From contig JAETOE010000001.1 in assembly GCA_021771815.1 (NCBI GenBank), positions 62,001-126,000 on the forward strand: a stretch of 64,000 nucleotides of DNA. Reading direction: 5' to 3'. Made by a program: the position numbers and the translations under genes. Under the pieces are notes generated by a model that had not been told where the DNA came from, ran no database searches, and saw only the letters and a list, made by a program, of their open reading frames with translations. This document shows, piece after piece, positions 18,563 to 27,539 of this stretch; the first letter of the stretch is position 1, and each line of letters opens with the position of its first letter. The stretch is from Roseburia hominis (GTDB taxonomy: Bacteria; Bacillota; Clostridia; Lachnospirales; Lachnospiraceae).

Positions 18563-19855
18563 ATGAAGAGTACAAAGAATCTGATTCTTTATAAAGAGTT
18601 TGAAAACGGCAGGCTGTTCTATGATTTTACATGGGTCATGGAAAATTACCGGAGCGAGTATTATAACAGGGAGGATATCGAGGGGCTTTTTTATGAGTGC
18701 ATGAAGCGTCTGATGGAACTTGCGGCGAGCCACGGCTTTTCCGGCAATCTCTGGCACAGCTTCCTTTCCTTCCTTCTGGTGAACAATGAGAATGCCTATA
18801 GCTGTGCATGTGAGATTCGCGGGGCGGTGGACGGTTCGATCAACGCGGTGGCGCTGCATGATTTTGCGATTATGAAGGAATTGTTCGATTTTGATCTGGC
18901 GCAGCTGGGAACCTATTTTGCGGTGGACTGCATGGATGCAGTTCTGTGCTACGAGGCACCGGAAAACAGCGGCAGGCTTTTTAACAAGCGTATACGTGAC
19001 AGGATCGCGGAGCTGACGGCGCACCTTGAGGCTGCAGAGGATGCGGAGACGTTCAAGGATGCTGTGACGGAATTTTACCGCGAATTCGGCGTCGGGAAGC
19101 TTGGACTTCACAAGGCGTTCCGCGTGGCGCATGCGGAGGATGGCGTAAGGATCGTTCCGATTACAAACATTGCACATGTGAAGCTTGACGATCTGGTAGG
19201 CTATGAGCTTGCAAAACAGAAGCTGATCGACAACACGGAGGCGTTCGTGAACGGCAGGGAGGCGAATAATTGTCTGCTTTACGGGGATGCGGGAACCGGA
19301 AAGTCCACGAGCATCAAGGCGATCGCGAATCAGTATTATGACAGGGGACTGCGCCTGATTGAGATATACAAGCATCAGTTCTGCGACTTGAACGATGTGA
19401 TCGCGCAGATTAAGAATCGGAATTATAAGTTCATCATATATATGGATGATCTCTCATTCGAAGAGTTTGAAATCGAATATAAGTATCTGAAAGCCGTGAT
19501 CGAGGGAGGACTTGAGAAGAAGCCGGACAATGTGCTCATATATGCGACCTCCAACCGGAGACATCTGATTCGCGAGAGTTTTTCCGATAAGGAAGAGGTA
19601 CGCGAGGATATGCACACTTCGGATACAGTGCAGGAGAAGCTTTCTCTGTACGCGCGCTTCGGCGTTACGATTTACTACGGCGCGCCGGACAAGAAAGAGT
19701 TTCAGAAGATCGTGACGGCTCTGGCAGAGAAATATCAGGTGCGGATGGAGAGAGAGGAACTGCTTTTGGAGGCGAATAAGTGGGAGCTTGCGCACGGTGG
19801 TCTGTCCGGAAGGACCGCGCAGCAGTTCATCAATTATCTGCTTGGAAAACAATAA
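18563..19855 (+). CDS. DUF815 family AAA ATPase
   Basis: A 430-aa cytosolic protein. Residues 1-200 are a helical region without clear homology to me. The AAA core follows with Walker A GDAGTGKST near residue 240, Walker B-like FIIYMDDLSFE near 295 and IYATSNRRHLI near 340. This matches DUF815 (PF05673), predicted ATPases of unknown target. The ribosome binding site GGTGAGG sits over the ATG at 18548, so ATG 18560 or 18563 is the likely start. It follows pheA closely and precedes the Ppx-like and ppk genes by 9 bases, suggesting one transcript. Confidence 0.87.
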   Translation: MKSTKNLILYKEFENGRLFYDFTWVMENYRSEYYNREDIEGLFYECMKRLMELAASHGFSGNLWHSFLSFLLVNNENAYSCACEIRGAVDGSINAVALHDFAIMKELFDFDLAQLGTYFAVDCMDAVLCYEAPENSGRLFNKRIRDRIAELTAHLEAAEDAETFKDAVTEFYREFGVGKLGLHKAFRVAHAEDGVRIVPITNIAHVKLDDLVGYELAKQKLIDNTEAFVNGREANNCLLYGDAGTGKSTSIKAIANQYYDRGLRLIEIYKHQFCDLNDVIAQIKNRNYKFIIYMDDLSFEEFEIEYKYLKAVIEGGLEKKPDNVLIYATSNRRHLIRESFSDKEEVREDMHTSDTVQEKLSLYARFGVTIYYGAPDKKEFQKIVTALAEKYQVRMEREELLLEANKWELAHGGLSGRTAQQFINYLLGKQ

Positions 19856-19873
19856 AGGAAAGAGGTGAAATAT

Positions 19874-21406
19874 ATGGCAATTCACACATTTGCGGCAATC
19901 TATATCGGCTCCTATGAGGTGAGCCTCAAGATTTTTGAGCTGTCTGCGAAGAAGAAAATGCGCGCAATCGATTATGTGCGCAGAAGAATCGAGCTTGGGG
20001 CGGATGCGTATTCCAAGGGCAGCATCGGGTATGAACTTGTGGAGGCGCTCTGTGAGACACTTAAGGAGTTCACGCAGGTCATGAAGGAATACCGGGTCAC
20101 GCACTACGAGGCATATGCAGCGGCGGTCTTACGCGACGTCAGCAACGAATTGTTCATCTTGGATCAAATTAAGATACGCACCGGGCTTTTGGTACACGTT
20201 CTCAGCAATTCCGAGCACCGTTTTATCAGTTATAAGTCTATGGCGATGCGGGAAGAGTTCGGGAACTTTACCGCAAGGAGCGCGGCGGTTGTGGACGTGG
20301 GCGGCTCCGGGCTGCAGATCACGGTATTTTCCAAGGGAAAGGTATTGACGACCCAGCATTTGGGGCTTGGCGCGATGCGCATGCGCGAACAGCTTTCCAG
20401 GAAGAGCCGCAATCTGGCGCAGTACGAGCTTCAGATCGAGGAAATGGTCGTAAAGGAGCTTGAGGTATTCAGGGCGATGTATCTGGAAGAGCAGAAGATC
20501 GAATACTTAATCGTCATCGGCGATTATGTCTCGGAGCTTGTGCAGAAGATGGAGAAGAACTACGGGGAGAATACCGTGGATATTGCGAAGTTTATCCGTT
20601 TTCTGGAAGAACTCGGGAAGAAGGATCTCGAAGAAATTGCCGGGGAATTAGGACTTTCCAATGATAACGATCCGCTCGTCATTCCCTACATCATTATTTG
20701 CAAATGTATGGCGAAGGGGCTTGGCGCACATGACTTGTGGGTGCCCGGCGTCAGCGTGAGCGACGGAATTGCCTGCGATTATGCGCTGCGGAACCATATT
20801 TACAAATCGCCGCATGATTTTGATCTGGATATCCTATCGGCGGCGGAGAGTCTGTCCAAGCGTTATATGAGCTACTCGCCGCATATTGACGCACTGGCAC
20901 AGATGGCGACGCTGATCTTCGATACAATGAAGAAGCAGCACGGGCTTGGAAAGCGGGAGCGCCTGCTCTTAAAGGTAGCTGCGATTCTGCATGACTGCGG
21001 GAAATACATCAGCTTTTCGAACGCGCCGCAGAGTGCTTTCGAGATTATCATGTCGTCGGAGATCATCGGTCTGTCGCATCTGGAGCGTGAAATCGTGGCG
21101 TACACCGTGCTCTATAATACATATCCGCTCGCGGATTACGAAGAACTGGCAGAACGCTTAGATCATGACAGCTATCTGACGATCGCGAAGTTGTCTGCAA
21201 TTTTACGTGTGTCGAATGCAATGGATAGAAGCCACAGACAGAAGTTCAAGAATGTAAAGGCACAGCTTCGGGGCAAGGAGCTTGTGATTACGATAGAGAC
21301 TGGAGAGGACATTGCGTTGGAAAAGGCGCTGTTTGATTCCAAGACCGCTTATTTTGAGAGTGTTTTTTCCGTCAAGCCTGTAATAAAAGAGAAGCGTGTC
21401 TACTAA
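19874..21406 (+). CDS. Ppx/GppA-family exopolyphosphatase-like protein with C-terminal HD domain
   Basis: A 510-aa protein. Residues 1-300 form an ASKHA-fold Ppx/GppA domain (AAIYIGSYEVSLKI at the N-terminus; VVDVGGSGLQITVFSKG near residue 140; GLGAMRMREQL). Residues about 320-505 hold an HD domain (LLKVAAILHDCGKYISF). Family members hydrolyse polyphosphate or pppGpp. The N-terminal phosphate loop reads IGSYEV rather than the usual IGSNS, a mild departure. AAAGAGGTGAAATAT precedes the ATG at 19874; a GTG at 19865 is less likely. Directly upstream of ppk1, the usual pairing for polyphosphate turnover. Confidence 0.9.
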   Translation: MAIHTFAAIYIGSYEVSLKIFELSAKKKMRAIDYVRRRIELGADAYSKGSIGYELVEALCETLKEFTQVMKEYRVTHYEAYAAAVLRDVSNELFILDQIKIRTGLLVHVLSNSEHRFISYKSMAMREEFGNFTARSAAVVDVGGSGLQITVFSKGKVLTTQHLGLGAMRMREQLSRKSRNLAQYELQIEEMVVKELEVFRAMYLEEQKIEYLIVIGDYVSELVQKMEKNYGENTVDIAKFIRFLEELGKKDLEEIAGELGLSNDNDPLVIPYIIICKCMAKGLGAHDLWVPGVSVSDGIACDYALRNHIYKSPHDFDLDILSAAESLSKRYMSYSPHIDALAQMATLIFDTMKKQHGLGKRERLLLKVAAILHDCGKYISFSNAPQSAFEIIMSSEIIGLSHLEREIVAYTVLYNTYPLADYEELAERLDHDSYLTIAKLSAILRVSNAMDRSHRQKFKNVKAQLRGKELVITIETGEDIALEKALFDSKTAYFESVFSVKPVIKEKRVY

Positions 21407-21429
21407 GTGACTGACATGGAGGAGAATAT

Positions 21430-23586
21430 ATGGAGAAGAATAAAGAATTTCATCTGCCGGAATACTATGAGAACCGCGAACTGAGCTGGCTGAAATTTGA
21501 GGGCAGAGTGCTCAGCGAGGCGAAAGATAAGAGTATTCCGCTTTTGGAGCGGCTCAAGTTCGTCAGCATCACATCTTCGAATCTGGATGAATTTTTCATG
21601 GTGCGCGTCGCGTCTCTAAAGGATATGGTGCATGCGGACTACCGCAAGAAGGATATCGCCGGGATGACGGCACCGGAGCAGCTTGCGGCAATCAGTGAGC
21701 GGACAAAGGAACTGGTGGACAGTCAGTACAGTACTTATAACCGTTCGCTTGTGCCGCTGATGCAGGCAAATAATATACATATCGTAGAGAAATACGAAGA
21801 TCTGACAAAGGAGCAGGAGGCGTTCGTCGACCGCTATTTTGCGGAGAACGTTTATCCGGTGCTCACACCGATGGCAGTGGATGCCTCGCGCCCGTTTCCG
21901 CTGATCCGGAACAAGACGCTCAATATCGCGGCGCTGCTAACCGGCAAAAAGGATGAGAAGCATAAGGAAGCAGTGGAGTTCGCGACCGTGCAGGTGCCGT
22001 CTGTACTGCCGCGGCTTGTACCGATTCCGGCGAATCCCACGGAGGACAGCGGGGAGAGGATGTGCCAGACCTTCATTCTGTTGGAGCAGATCATTGAGAA
22101 GAATATCGATCAGCTTTTCCTGAATTACAAGGTGCTCTGCGCGCATCCATACCGCGTTATGCGAAATGCAGACCTCACCATCGATGAGGACGAGGCGGCA
22201 GATCTCTTAAAGGAGATTCAAAAGCAGCTCAAGATGCGCCAGTGGGGAGAAGTTATCCGTCTTGAGGTGGAATCTTCCGTTGACAAGAAGCTGCTCCGTT
22301 TCTTAAAAGATGAGTTAAAGGTCGCCAAGGAAGATATCTATCCGATTTCCGGTCCGATCGATCTGACGTTTCTGATGAAGATGTATGGCCTGCCGGGCTG
22401 CGACGATCTGCGCTATACGCCGTATAAGCCGCAGAGAGTACCAAAGATCGATCCGGACGCGGACTTGTTTTCGAAGATAAGGGAGGGCGATATCCTGCTG
22501 CATCACCCGTACCAGACCTTCGATCCGGTCGTGGATTTCATAAGACGGGCTGCGACCGACCCGGATGTGCTCGCGATCAAGCAGACGCTCTACCGCGTCA
22601 GCGGCAATTCTCCGATCATCGCCTCGCTGGCGCAGGCGGCGGAGAACGGTAAGCAGGTTTCCGTCCTGGTGGAGCTTAAGGCGCGCTTTGATGAGGAGAA
22701 CAATATCGTCTGGGCGAAGAAGCTCGAGCAGGCGGGGTGCCACGTAATCTACGGGCTGGTAGGCTTAAAGACGCACAGTAAGATTGCGCTCGTCGTGCGC
22801 CGCGAGGAGGACGGAATCCGCCGTTATGTGCACCTTGGTACGGGAAATTACAATGACTCCACGGCAAAGCTTTACACGGACTGCGGTATCTTTACCTGCG
22901 ACGAGGGAATCGGCGAGGATGCGACCGCGGTATTCAATATGCTTTCCGGTTACTCGGAGCCGCTTTCGTGGAACCGTCTGGTGCTTGCGCCGATCTGGCT
23001 GCGCTCCCGATTTATGCGTCTGATCGAGCGTGAGACGAAGCATGCGAGGGCGGGAAAGCCTGCAAAGATCATTGCAAAGATGAATTCCCTGTGCGACGAG
23101 GGAATCATTGCGGCACTTTACGAGGCGTCTGCCGCAGGCGTGGAGATCGAACTGATCGTCCGCGGCATCTGCTGTCTGAAAGTCGGCATTCCGGATGTAA
23201 GCGAACATATCAAAGTGCGTTCGATCGTCGGCAATTTCTTAGAGCACAGCCGCATCTTCTGGTTCTTGAACGACGGGGACGAGGAAGTTTACATGGGAAG
23301 TGCGGACTGGATGCCGCGTAATCTGGACCGGCGTGTGGAAATTTTGTTCCCTGTGCTGGACGATAAGATAAAAGAACAGGTAAAACACATTCTTGAGGTG
23401 GAATTATCTGACAATATGAAGGCTCATGTATTGAAATCTGACGGATTTTATGAGAAAATAGACAAAAGGGGAAAAGTACTTGTGAATTCCCAAGAGCAGT
23501 TCTGCAGGGAAGCTGCCGCTGCAGTGCCAAAACAGGACCATGTATATCATGACAGGGTGTTTGTTCCGGCGGAACCTGCGGAATAA
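21430..23586 (+). CDS. ppk1: Polyphosphate kinase 1
   Basis: A 718-aa enzyme that reversibly polymerises ATP gamma-phosphate into polyphosphate. N-terminal RELSWLKFEGRVL, LDEFFMVRVASLKD, then the phospholipase-D-like catalytic halves. The autophosphorylated His lies in GLKTHSKIALV near residue 450, and the second His in FLEHSRIFWF near residue 610. HLGTGNYNDSTAKLYTD is also canonical. Length is typical. GGAGGAGAATAT precedes the start. Forms a polyphosphate unit with the upstream Ppx-like gene. Confidence 0.97.
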   Translation: MEKNKEFHLPEYYENRELSWLKFEGRVLSEAKDKSIPLLERLKFVSITSSNLDEFFMVRVASLKDMVHADYRKKDIAGMTAPEQLAAISERTKELVDSQYSTYNRSLVPLMQANNIHIVEKYEDLTKEQEAFVDRYFAENVYPVLTPMAVDASRPFPLIRNKTLNIAALLTGKKDEKHKEAVEFATVQVPSVLPRLVPIPANPTEDSGERMCQTFILLEQIIEKNIDQLFLNYKVLCAHPYRVMRNADLTIDEDEAADLLKEIQKQLKMRQWGEVIRLEVESSVDKKLLRFLKDELKVAKEDIYPISGPIDLTFLMKMYGLPGCDDLRYTPYKPQRVPKIDPDADLFSKIREGDILLHHPYQTFDPVVDFIRRAATDPDVLAIKQTLYRVSGNSPIIASLAQAAENGKQVSVLVELKARFDEENNIVWAKKLEQAGCHVIYGLVGLKTHSKIALVVRREEDGIRRYVHLGTGNYNDSTAKLYTDCGIFTCDEGIGEDATAVFNMLSGYSEPLSWNRLVLAPIWLRSRFMRLIERETKHARAGKPAKIIAKMNSLCDEGIIAALYEASAAGVEIELIVRGICCLKVGIPDVSEHIKVRSIVGNFLEHSRIFWFLNDGDEEVYMGSADWMPRNLDRRVEILFPVLDDKIKEQVKHILEVELSDNMKAHVLKSDGFYEKIDKRGKVLVNSQEQFCREAAAAVPKQDHVYHDRVFVPAEPAE

Positions 23587-23646
23587 AACGTATCGCTGCT
23601 GCGATACAGACGACGGAATAGGAAGAGGCTAGAAGGGGGAAACGTT

Positions 23647-24459
23647 ATGAACAATAAGATATTATTTGTGGACATGGATGCGACATTGCTTAATGATGAC
23701 AAGACGGTATCTGCGCGAAATAAAGAGGCAATTCAGAAGATGCTCGGCGCAGGGCATTATATTGCACTTGCGACGGGACGTTCGGTGGAGAGCGGCAGAG
23801 TGGTGGCTAGGGAACTGGGACTGACAAGACCGGGCTGTTATATGGTGGCATTCAACGGGGCTGTTCTTTATGACTGCGCCGCTGACCGGGCATTGCTCAA
23901 GCGTTCCATCCCCATCGATGTCGTGGAGGGAATCTTTGACCGGGCGGCAAAGGCTGGCATCTATGCGCAGACTTACAACAGTACGGACGTCATTACCAGA
24001 AGACACACGAAGGAACTTGACTATTACCTGAAGAGATCAGGAATGGCGTATAAGATTTCCCCCAATGTGCTCGATATGTTGAAGGAAGAACCGCAGAAGG
24101 TACTTTTGATCGATTTGAAAGACAAAAAGCGTCTTTTGAAGTTCCAGAACGATCATCTCCGCTGGGAGCAGGGAAAATGCAACAGCTTTTTCTCCTGCAG
24201 GCAGTATCTGGAATATTGTCCGATCAATACGAGCAAGGGAACCTGCGTTGAGTATCTTAGAAATATGCTCAATATGCCCATGGAGAGCACGATCGCAGTG
24301 GGAGACGAGCAGAATGATATTTCCATGCTCGAGGCGGCCCATATGGGTATTGCGATGAAGAACGGCATTCAGGAACTGAAGAACGCTGCAGACTACGTTA
24401 CAGAGCAGGACAACAACCATGATGCGATTGCGGAAGTTATAGAGAAGTTCATATTATAG
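23647..24459 (+). CDS. Cof-type HAD-IIB family hydrolase
   Basis: A 270-aa sugar-phosphate or cofactor phosphatase-like protein. HAD motif 1 reads FVDMDATLLNDD (residues 6-17); the usual second catalytic Asp of DxD is present as D-M-D. Motif 2 (ALATGRS) and motif 4 (AVGDEQNDISMLEAA) are intact, and the C2B cap lies between. Substrates of this family are broad and cannot be read from sequence. GAAGGGGGAAACGTT precedes the start. A 7-bp hairpin (GTATCGC/GCGATAC) sits in the 60-bp gap after ppk1 but lacks a T tract. Confidence 0.9.
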   Translation: MNNKILFVDMDATLLNDDKTVSARNKEAIQKMLGAGHYIALATGRSVESGRVVARELGLTRPGCYMVAFNGAVLYDCAADRALLKRSIPIDVVEGIFDRAAKAGIYAQTYNSTDVITRRHTKELDYYLKRSGMAYKISPNVLDMLKEEPQKVLLIDLKDKKRLLKFQNDHLRWEQGKCNSFFSCRQYLEYCPINTSKGTCVEYLRNMLNMPMESTIAVGDEQNDISMLEAAHMGIAMKNGIQELKNAADYVTEQDNNHDAIAEVIEKFIL

Positions 24460-24474
24460 GACCGCAGAAAGAGC

Positions 24475-24505
24475 AGAGCCGGCACATTTGGGCCGGCTCT
24501 TAATA
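24475..24505. terminator. Terminator between HAD gene and PHP gene
   Basis: AGAGCCGGC (24475-24483) pairs perfectly with GCCGGCTCT (24492-24500) around an 8-base loop, followed by TTAAT. It lies between convergent genes. Confidence 0.75.
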
Positions 24506-24525
24506 ATGCGCAGGCCCGCAAGCGG

Positions 24526-25410
24526 TCAGACTTTCCGGGTGAGCACTTCGTGTCTTTTGCGCAGGTCGGCTAAGATTTCGTAGGGGACGCGCAGATTCCC
24601 GTGTCCGCTGCCGAGCCGGATCGAGGGCTTGTTCTCGCCGTGGAAGTCGGAACCGCCGCTGATGAGAAGACCGTTTTTTTCTGCAAGATTTTTGACATAT
24701 TGCTCATCCGCCGCGGAATGGGTGGAATAGACTGCCTCAATGCCGTCGAGCCGGGCTTGTTTTAAAGTGTCGATGAGCTGCTGTAAGGCGGCAGGTTTTA
24801 GGTGATAGAGAAGGGGATGAGCGAGGATGGCGACGCCGCCCGCCGCGTGAATGAGTTCGACAGCTTCTAATGGGCTGACCTTGAAGCGCCCGATAAAACA
24901 CCTGCAGCCGTCGCCGATATATTTTTCAAATACTTTCTGCACGCTTTTGACCTGTCCTGTCTCATAAAGAAAGCGTGCGATATTGGCGCGTGTGATGATG
25001 CTGTCAGGATTCGCCGTGATAAGCTCGTCCATTGTGATGGAAAAGCCTTCTTTCTGCAAGGCGGCAACCATTTTTGCATTGCGCCCGTTCCGGCACTCGC
25101 GGAATTCCTTTGTTTTTTCAAGGAGCAGAGGATTGTCCGGGTCAATAAAAAGCCCTACGATGTGCACTTCCTTGCCCTCGGAAGAGCCGGGAAGTGCGTA
25201 TTCCGTGGAGAACTCGATACCGGGAACCAGCTCGATACCGAGGGCTGCTGCCGTTCCTGCGGCATCTGCAACGCCGGAGACGGTATCGTGGTCCGTTAAG
25301 GCAATTGCGGAGAGTCCCGCCGTACTTGCCGCGCAAACGACTTCTTCCGGAGTTAAGGTGCCGTCCGATTTGGTGGAGTGTACATGAAGATCAATAAGAC
25401 GTTGATTCAT
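24526..25410 (-). CDS. PHP-domain phosphoesterase (YciV/RNase AM-like)
   Basis: A 294-aa protein with PHP motifs that bind three metals: DLHVHSTKSDG at residues 8-18, LTDHDTVSG near 40, PGIEFST near 64, AILAHPLLYH near 193 and SGGSDFHGE near 251. Relatives remove nucleotides from short RNAs (RNase AM) or hydrolyse 3',5'-bisphosphonucleotides. Length and motif order fit that subfamily, though the exact substrate is inferred only. GGATGAAATCATT precedes the ATG. Divergent from cheW. Confidence 0.9.
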   Translation of the reverse strand: MNQRLIDLHVHSTKSDGTLTPEEVVCAASTAGLSAIALTDHDTVSGVADAAGTAAALGIELVPGIEFSTEYALPGSSEGKEVHIVGLFIDPDNPLLLEKTKEFRECRNGRNAKMVAALQKEGFSITMDELITANPDSIITRANIARFLYETGQVKSVQKVFEKYIGDGCRCFIGRFKVSPLEAVELIHAAGGVAILAHPLLYHLKPAALQQLIDTLKQARLDGIEAVYSTHSAADEQYVKNLAEKNGLLISGGSDFHGENKPSIRLGSGHGNLRVPYEILADLRKRHEVLTRKV

Positions 25411-25551
25411 AATGATTTCATCCTTTCTGAAAATAGTCTGTCCATTTTAAGCATTAAATAAAATGATAGAATAGAATTTCCCGCTTGTCAAAGTAAATGA
25501 TACGAAGGAGCGGGGCATATCAAAATATGGGTAAAAATGCCATGACCGAGG

Positions 25552-25580
25552 TTGCTTAATCTGATAAAAGGAGCTATAAT
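25552..25580 (+). promoter_or_regulatory. Probable SigA-type promoter of cheW
   Basis: TTGCTT (25552-25557) and TATAAT (25575-25580) are separated by 17 bases, 43 bases before the CheW start. No flagellar sigma consensus was seen. Confidence 0.6.
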
Positions 25581-25622
25581 AAAATTAGTGTTTTACACGA
25601 TAGGAACAGGGGGAAATACACA

Positions 25623-26066
25623 ATGCAGTTACTTACTTTTTTATTAAACGGGATGGATTACGGGATCCCGATTCAGGATGTAGAATCCATCGAGAGCAGG
25701 ATCAATGTCATACCGGTTCCGACGTCGCCCGCGCATATCAGAGGCATCATAAGGCTGCATGGTGAGATTGTTCCGGTATTTTCACTGGCATCCAGATTCG
25801 GGCTCGGGAATCTTTCCGTGGAGAATTTCGTCGTCTCGAGTGTGGACGGTATGAAGATCGCGCTTGAGGTCGAGAAGGTCAGGGAGATCGTTAACGTGGA
25901 GAACAGGAGAGTTCTGCCGATGCCGACGATCATGAATGTGGAGGCGAACTGCTTTAACGATGTGGCGTCCTGTAAGGAGGAGCTGATCGTTATGTTAGAC
26001 GTCAAGGGGCTGATTTCGCTCGAGGAACAGCAGGAAATCCGCAAGATGATTAAAAATAATCCTTGA
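25623..26066 (+). CDS. cheW: Orphan CheW-like chemotaxis adaptor
   Basis: A 147-aa single CheW domain: LLTFLLNGMDYGIPIQDVESIE at the start of the beta fold (cited in part), IRGIIRLHGEIVPVFSL near residue 40 and the late LIVMLDVKGLIS. CheW couples methyl-accepting receptors to CheA. No cheA, cheY or flagellar gene is next to it; an MCP lies 24 kb away and a CheX-like pair 28 kb away. Its stop overlaps the likely -35 element of the infC leader. GGGGGAAATACACA precedes the start. Confidence 0.9.
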   Translation: MQLLTFLLNGMDYGIPIQDVESIESRINVIPVPTSPAHIRGIIRLHGEIVPVFSLASRFGLGNLSVENFVVSSVDGMKIALEVEKVREIVNVENRRVLPMPTIMNVEANCFNDVASCKEELIVMLDVKGLISLEEQQEIRKMIKNNP

Positions 26067-26084
26067 CAGGAGAATCATTTTGTG

Positions 26085-26241
26085 ATAAGTTCTAATAGTT
26101 GTTAGAAAACAAAGTAGAGTATCCACTCTCACCGGAGCACAAGTACGTGACTCATGGTTCATATTTCAAAATACTGTGAGCATATGATGTTCCTGAATTT
26201 GAAGAATGCAAGTGGATAGTCTGCCTATCCACTTTTTTTGT
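26085..26241 (+). ncRNA. infC-rpmI-rplT 5' leader (L20-type attenuator)
   Basis: A long untranslated leader before infC. TTGACA at 26063 and a GATAAG-like -10 near 26084 may start it. A perfect terminator, AAGTGGATAG (26210-26219) with CTATCCACTT (26225-26234) and seven T, stops just before infC. An upstream TATCCACT (26120-26127) duplicates the 3' arm and can pair with the 5' arm instead, giving mutually exclusive structures. In Firmicutes this operon is autoregulated by L20 through its leader; that this leader works the same way is inference. Confidence 0.8.
26210..26239 (+). terminator. Conditional terminator of the infC leader
   Basis: Ten perfect base pairs, a 5-base loop (TCTGC) and T7. 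It sits 18 bases upstream of the infC start, where readthrough must be controlled. Confidence 0.88.
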
Positions 26242-26257
26242 TTGGAGGTATAGTACC

Positions 26258-26767
26258 ATTAGCGAGTTAATGATTAATGAACAGATCAGAGATAAGGAAG
26301 TTCGTCTGATTGGAGAGAATGGAGAACAGCTTGGCATAATGTCGGCAAGGGAAGCCATGAAGCTTGCAGAAGAGGCAGAGCTTGATCTGGTGAAGATTGC
26401 TCCAACCGCAAAGCCACCGGTATGCAAGATTATCGACTACGGCAAGTACAGATATGAGCTGGCGCGCAAGGAAAAGGAAGCCAGAAAGAAGCAGAAAGTG
26501 GTGGAATTAAAAGAGATTCGCTTATCACCAAATATCGATTCAAACGATTTGAACACCAAAATGAACGCAGCGAAGAAGTTCCTTACCAAGGGAGACAAGG
26601 TGAAGATCACATTGCGTTTTCGCGGACGCGAGATGGCTCACATGAATGCGAGCAAGCACATTTTGGATGATTTTGCCGCAAGCCTCGGCGAAATAGCAGT
26701 AGTGGAAAAAGCACCAAAGGTTGAAGGTAGAAGCATCAGCATGGTGTTGGCAGAGAAGAAATCATAA
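26258..26767 (+). CDS. infC: Translation initiation factor IF-3, ATT start
   Basis: A 169-aa protein reading (M)SELMINEQIRDKEVRLIG, then NAKPPVCKIIDYGKYRYE-like KPPVCKIIDYGKY near residue 55 and KKFLTKGDKVKITLRFRGREMAH in the C-terminal domain (shown in part). IF-3 proofreads the start codon on the 30S subunit. The site GGAGG at 26244-26248 is nine bases before ATT at 26258 but 21 before the first ATG at 26270, so ATT is the likely start. Non-canonical starts on infC are known and allow autoregulation by IF-3. Heads the infC-rpmI-rplT operon. Confidence 0.96.
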   Translation: MSELMINEQIRDKEVRLIGENGEQLGIMSAREAMKLAEEAELDLVKIAPTAKPPVCKIIDYGKYRYELARKEKEARKKQKVVELKEIRLSPNIDSNDLNTKMNAAKKFLTKGDKVKITLRFRGREMAHMNASKHILDDFAASLGEIAVVEKAPKVEGRSISMVLAEKKS

Positions 26768-26785
26768 TTTAAGGAGGAATATATC

Positions 26786-26983
26786 ATGCCAAAAATGAAA
26801 ACCAGCAGAGCAGCTGCAAAACGTTTCAAAGTAACAGGAACAGGAAAGTTAAAGAGAAATAAAGCTTACAAGAGACATATCTTGACCAAGAAGACGACCA
26901 AGACCAAGAGAAATCTTCGCAAACCGGCTATGACGGATGCAACCAATGTTAAGAACATGAAGAAGATTTTACCATATTTATAG
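26786..26983 (+). CDS. rpmI: 50S ribosomal protein L35
   Basis: A 65-aa highly basic protein, [20 protein letters not shown] at the N-terminus and [10 protein letters not shown] later, the standard L35 pattern and length. AAGGAGGAATATATC precedes the start. Lies 18 bases after infC and 24 before rplT. Confidence 0.98.
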   Translation: MPKMKTSRAAAKRFKVTGTGKLKRNKAYKRHILTKKTTKTKRNLRKPAMTDATNVKNMKKILPYL

Positions 26984-27007
26984 GAATGAGTTAAGGAGGA
27001 TTGTAAA

Positions 27008-27364
27008 ATGGCAAGAGTAAAAGGCGGTTTAGGCGCTAAGAAAAGACATAATAGAACATTAAAGTTGGCAAAAGGTTACAGAGGCGCACGTTCCAAACAG
27101 TACCGTGTAGCAAAGCAGTCTGTCATGAGAGCCTTGACAAGTTCTTATGCAGGAAGAAAAGAGAGAAAGAGACAGTTCCGTCAGTTATGGATCGCACGTA
27201 TCAACGCAGCGGCAAGAATGAACGGAATCTCCTACAGCCAGATGATGCACGGCTTAAAGGTGGCCGGTGTAGACATTAACCGTAAGATGTTAGCTGAGAT
27301 GGCGGTCAACGACGCAGAGGGCTTTAAGAGCCTGGCAGAGCTGGCTAAGAGCAAAGTAGCGTAA
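27008..27364 (+). CDS. rplT: 50S ribosomal protein L20
   Basis: A 118-aa early assembly protein of the large subunit: [20 protein letters not shown] at the start, then [17 protein letters not shown] and [14 protein letters not shown]20 also binds the leader of its own mRNA in Firmicutes. AAGGAGGATTGTAAA precedes the start. A terminator follows at about 27376. Confidence 0.98.
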   Translation: MARVKGGLGAKKRHNRTLKLAKGYRGARSKQYRVAKQSVMRALTSSYAGRKERKRQFRQLWIARINAAARMNGISYSQMMHGLKVAGVDINRKMLAEMAVNDAEGFKSLAELAKSKVA

Positions 27365-27375
27365 GCAGGATAATC

Positions 27376-27426
27376 GAAGGACTTACTTCTGTTGGACAAC
27401 CCGGCAGGATGTAAGTTCTTTTTTAT
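27376..27426 (+). terminator. Terminator after rplT
   Basis: AAGGACTTAC pairs with GTAAGTTCTT (one G-U pair), and a T6 tract follows. The loop is long, about 22 bases, with possible internal pairing. Confidence 0.72.
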
Positions 27427-27539
27427 TATACAGGAATGTTATTTTGTATGTTTTCTTTTGACGGAAAATGCAGTATAATGTAATACTAGGGACTTTTAGA
27501 CAACAACTCGAATACGAAAGGAAGAATGGGAGTATTCAT

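Noticed and set aside
23588-23610. Hairpin after ppk1 as a terminator
   Set aside because: GTATCGC/GCGATAC pairs well but there is no T tract, and the next gene follows closely.
27458-27479. TTGACG/TATAAT promoter before the first YhgE gene
   Set aside because: Only 10 bases separate the two hexamers; the TATAAT may be real but with a different upstream element.
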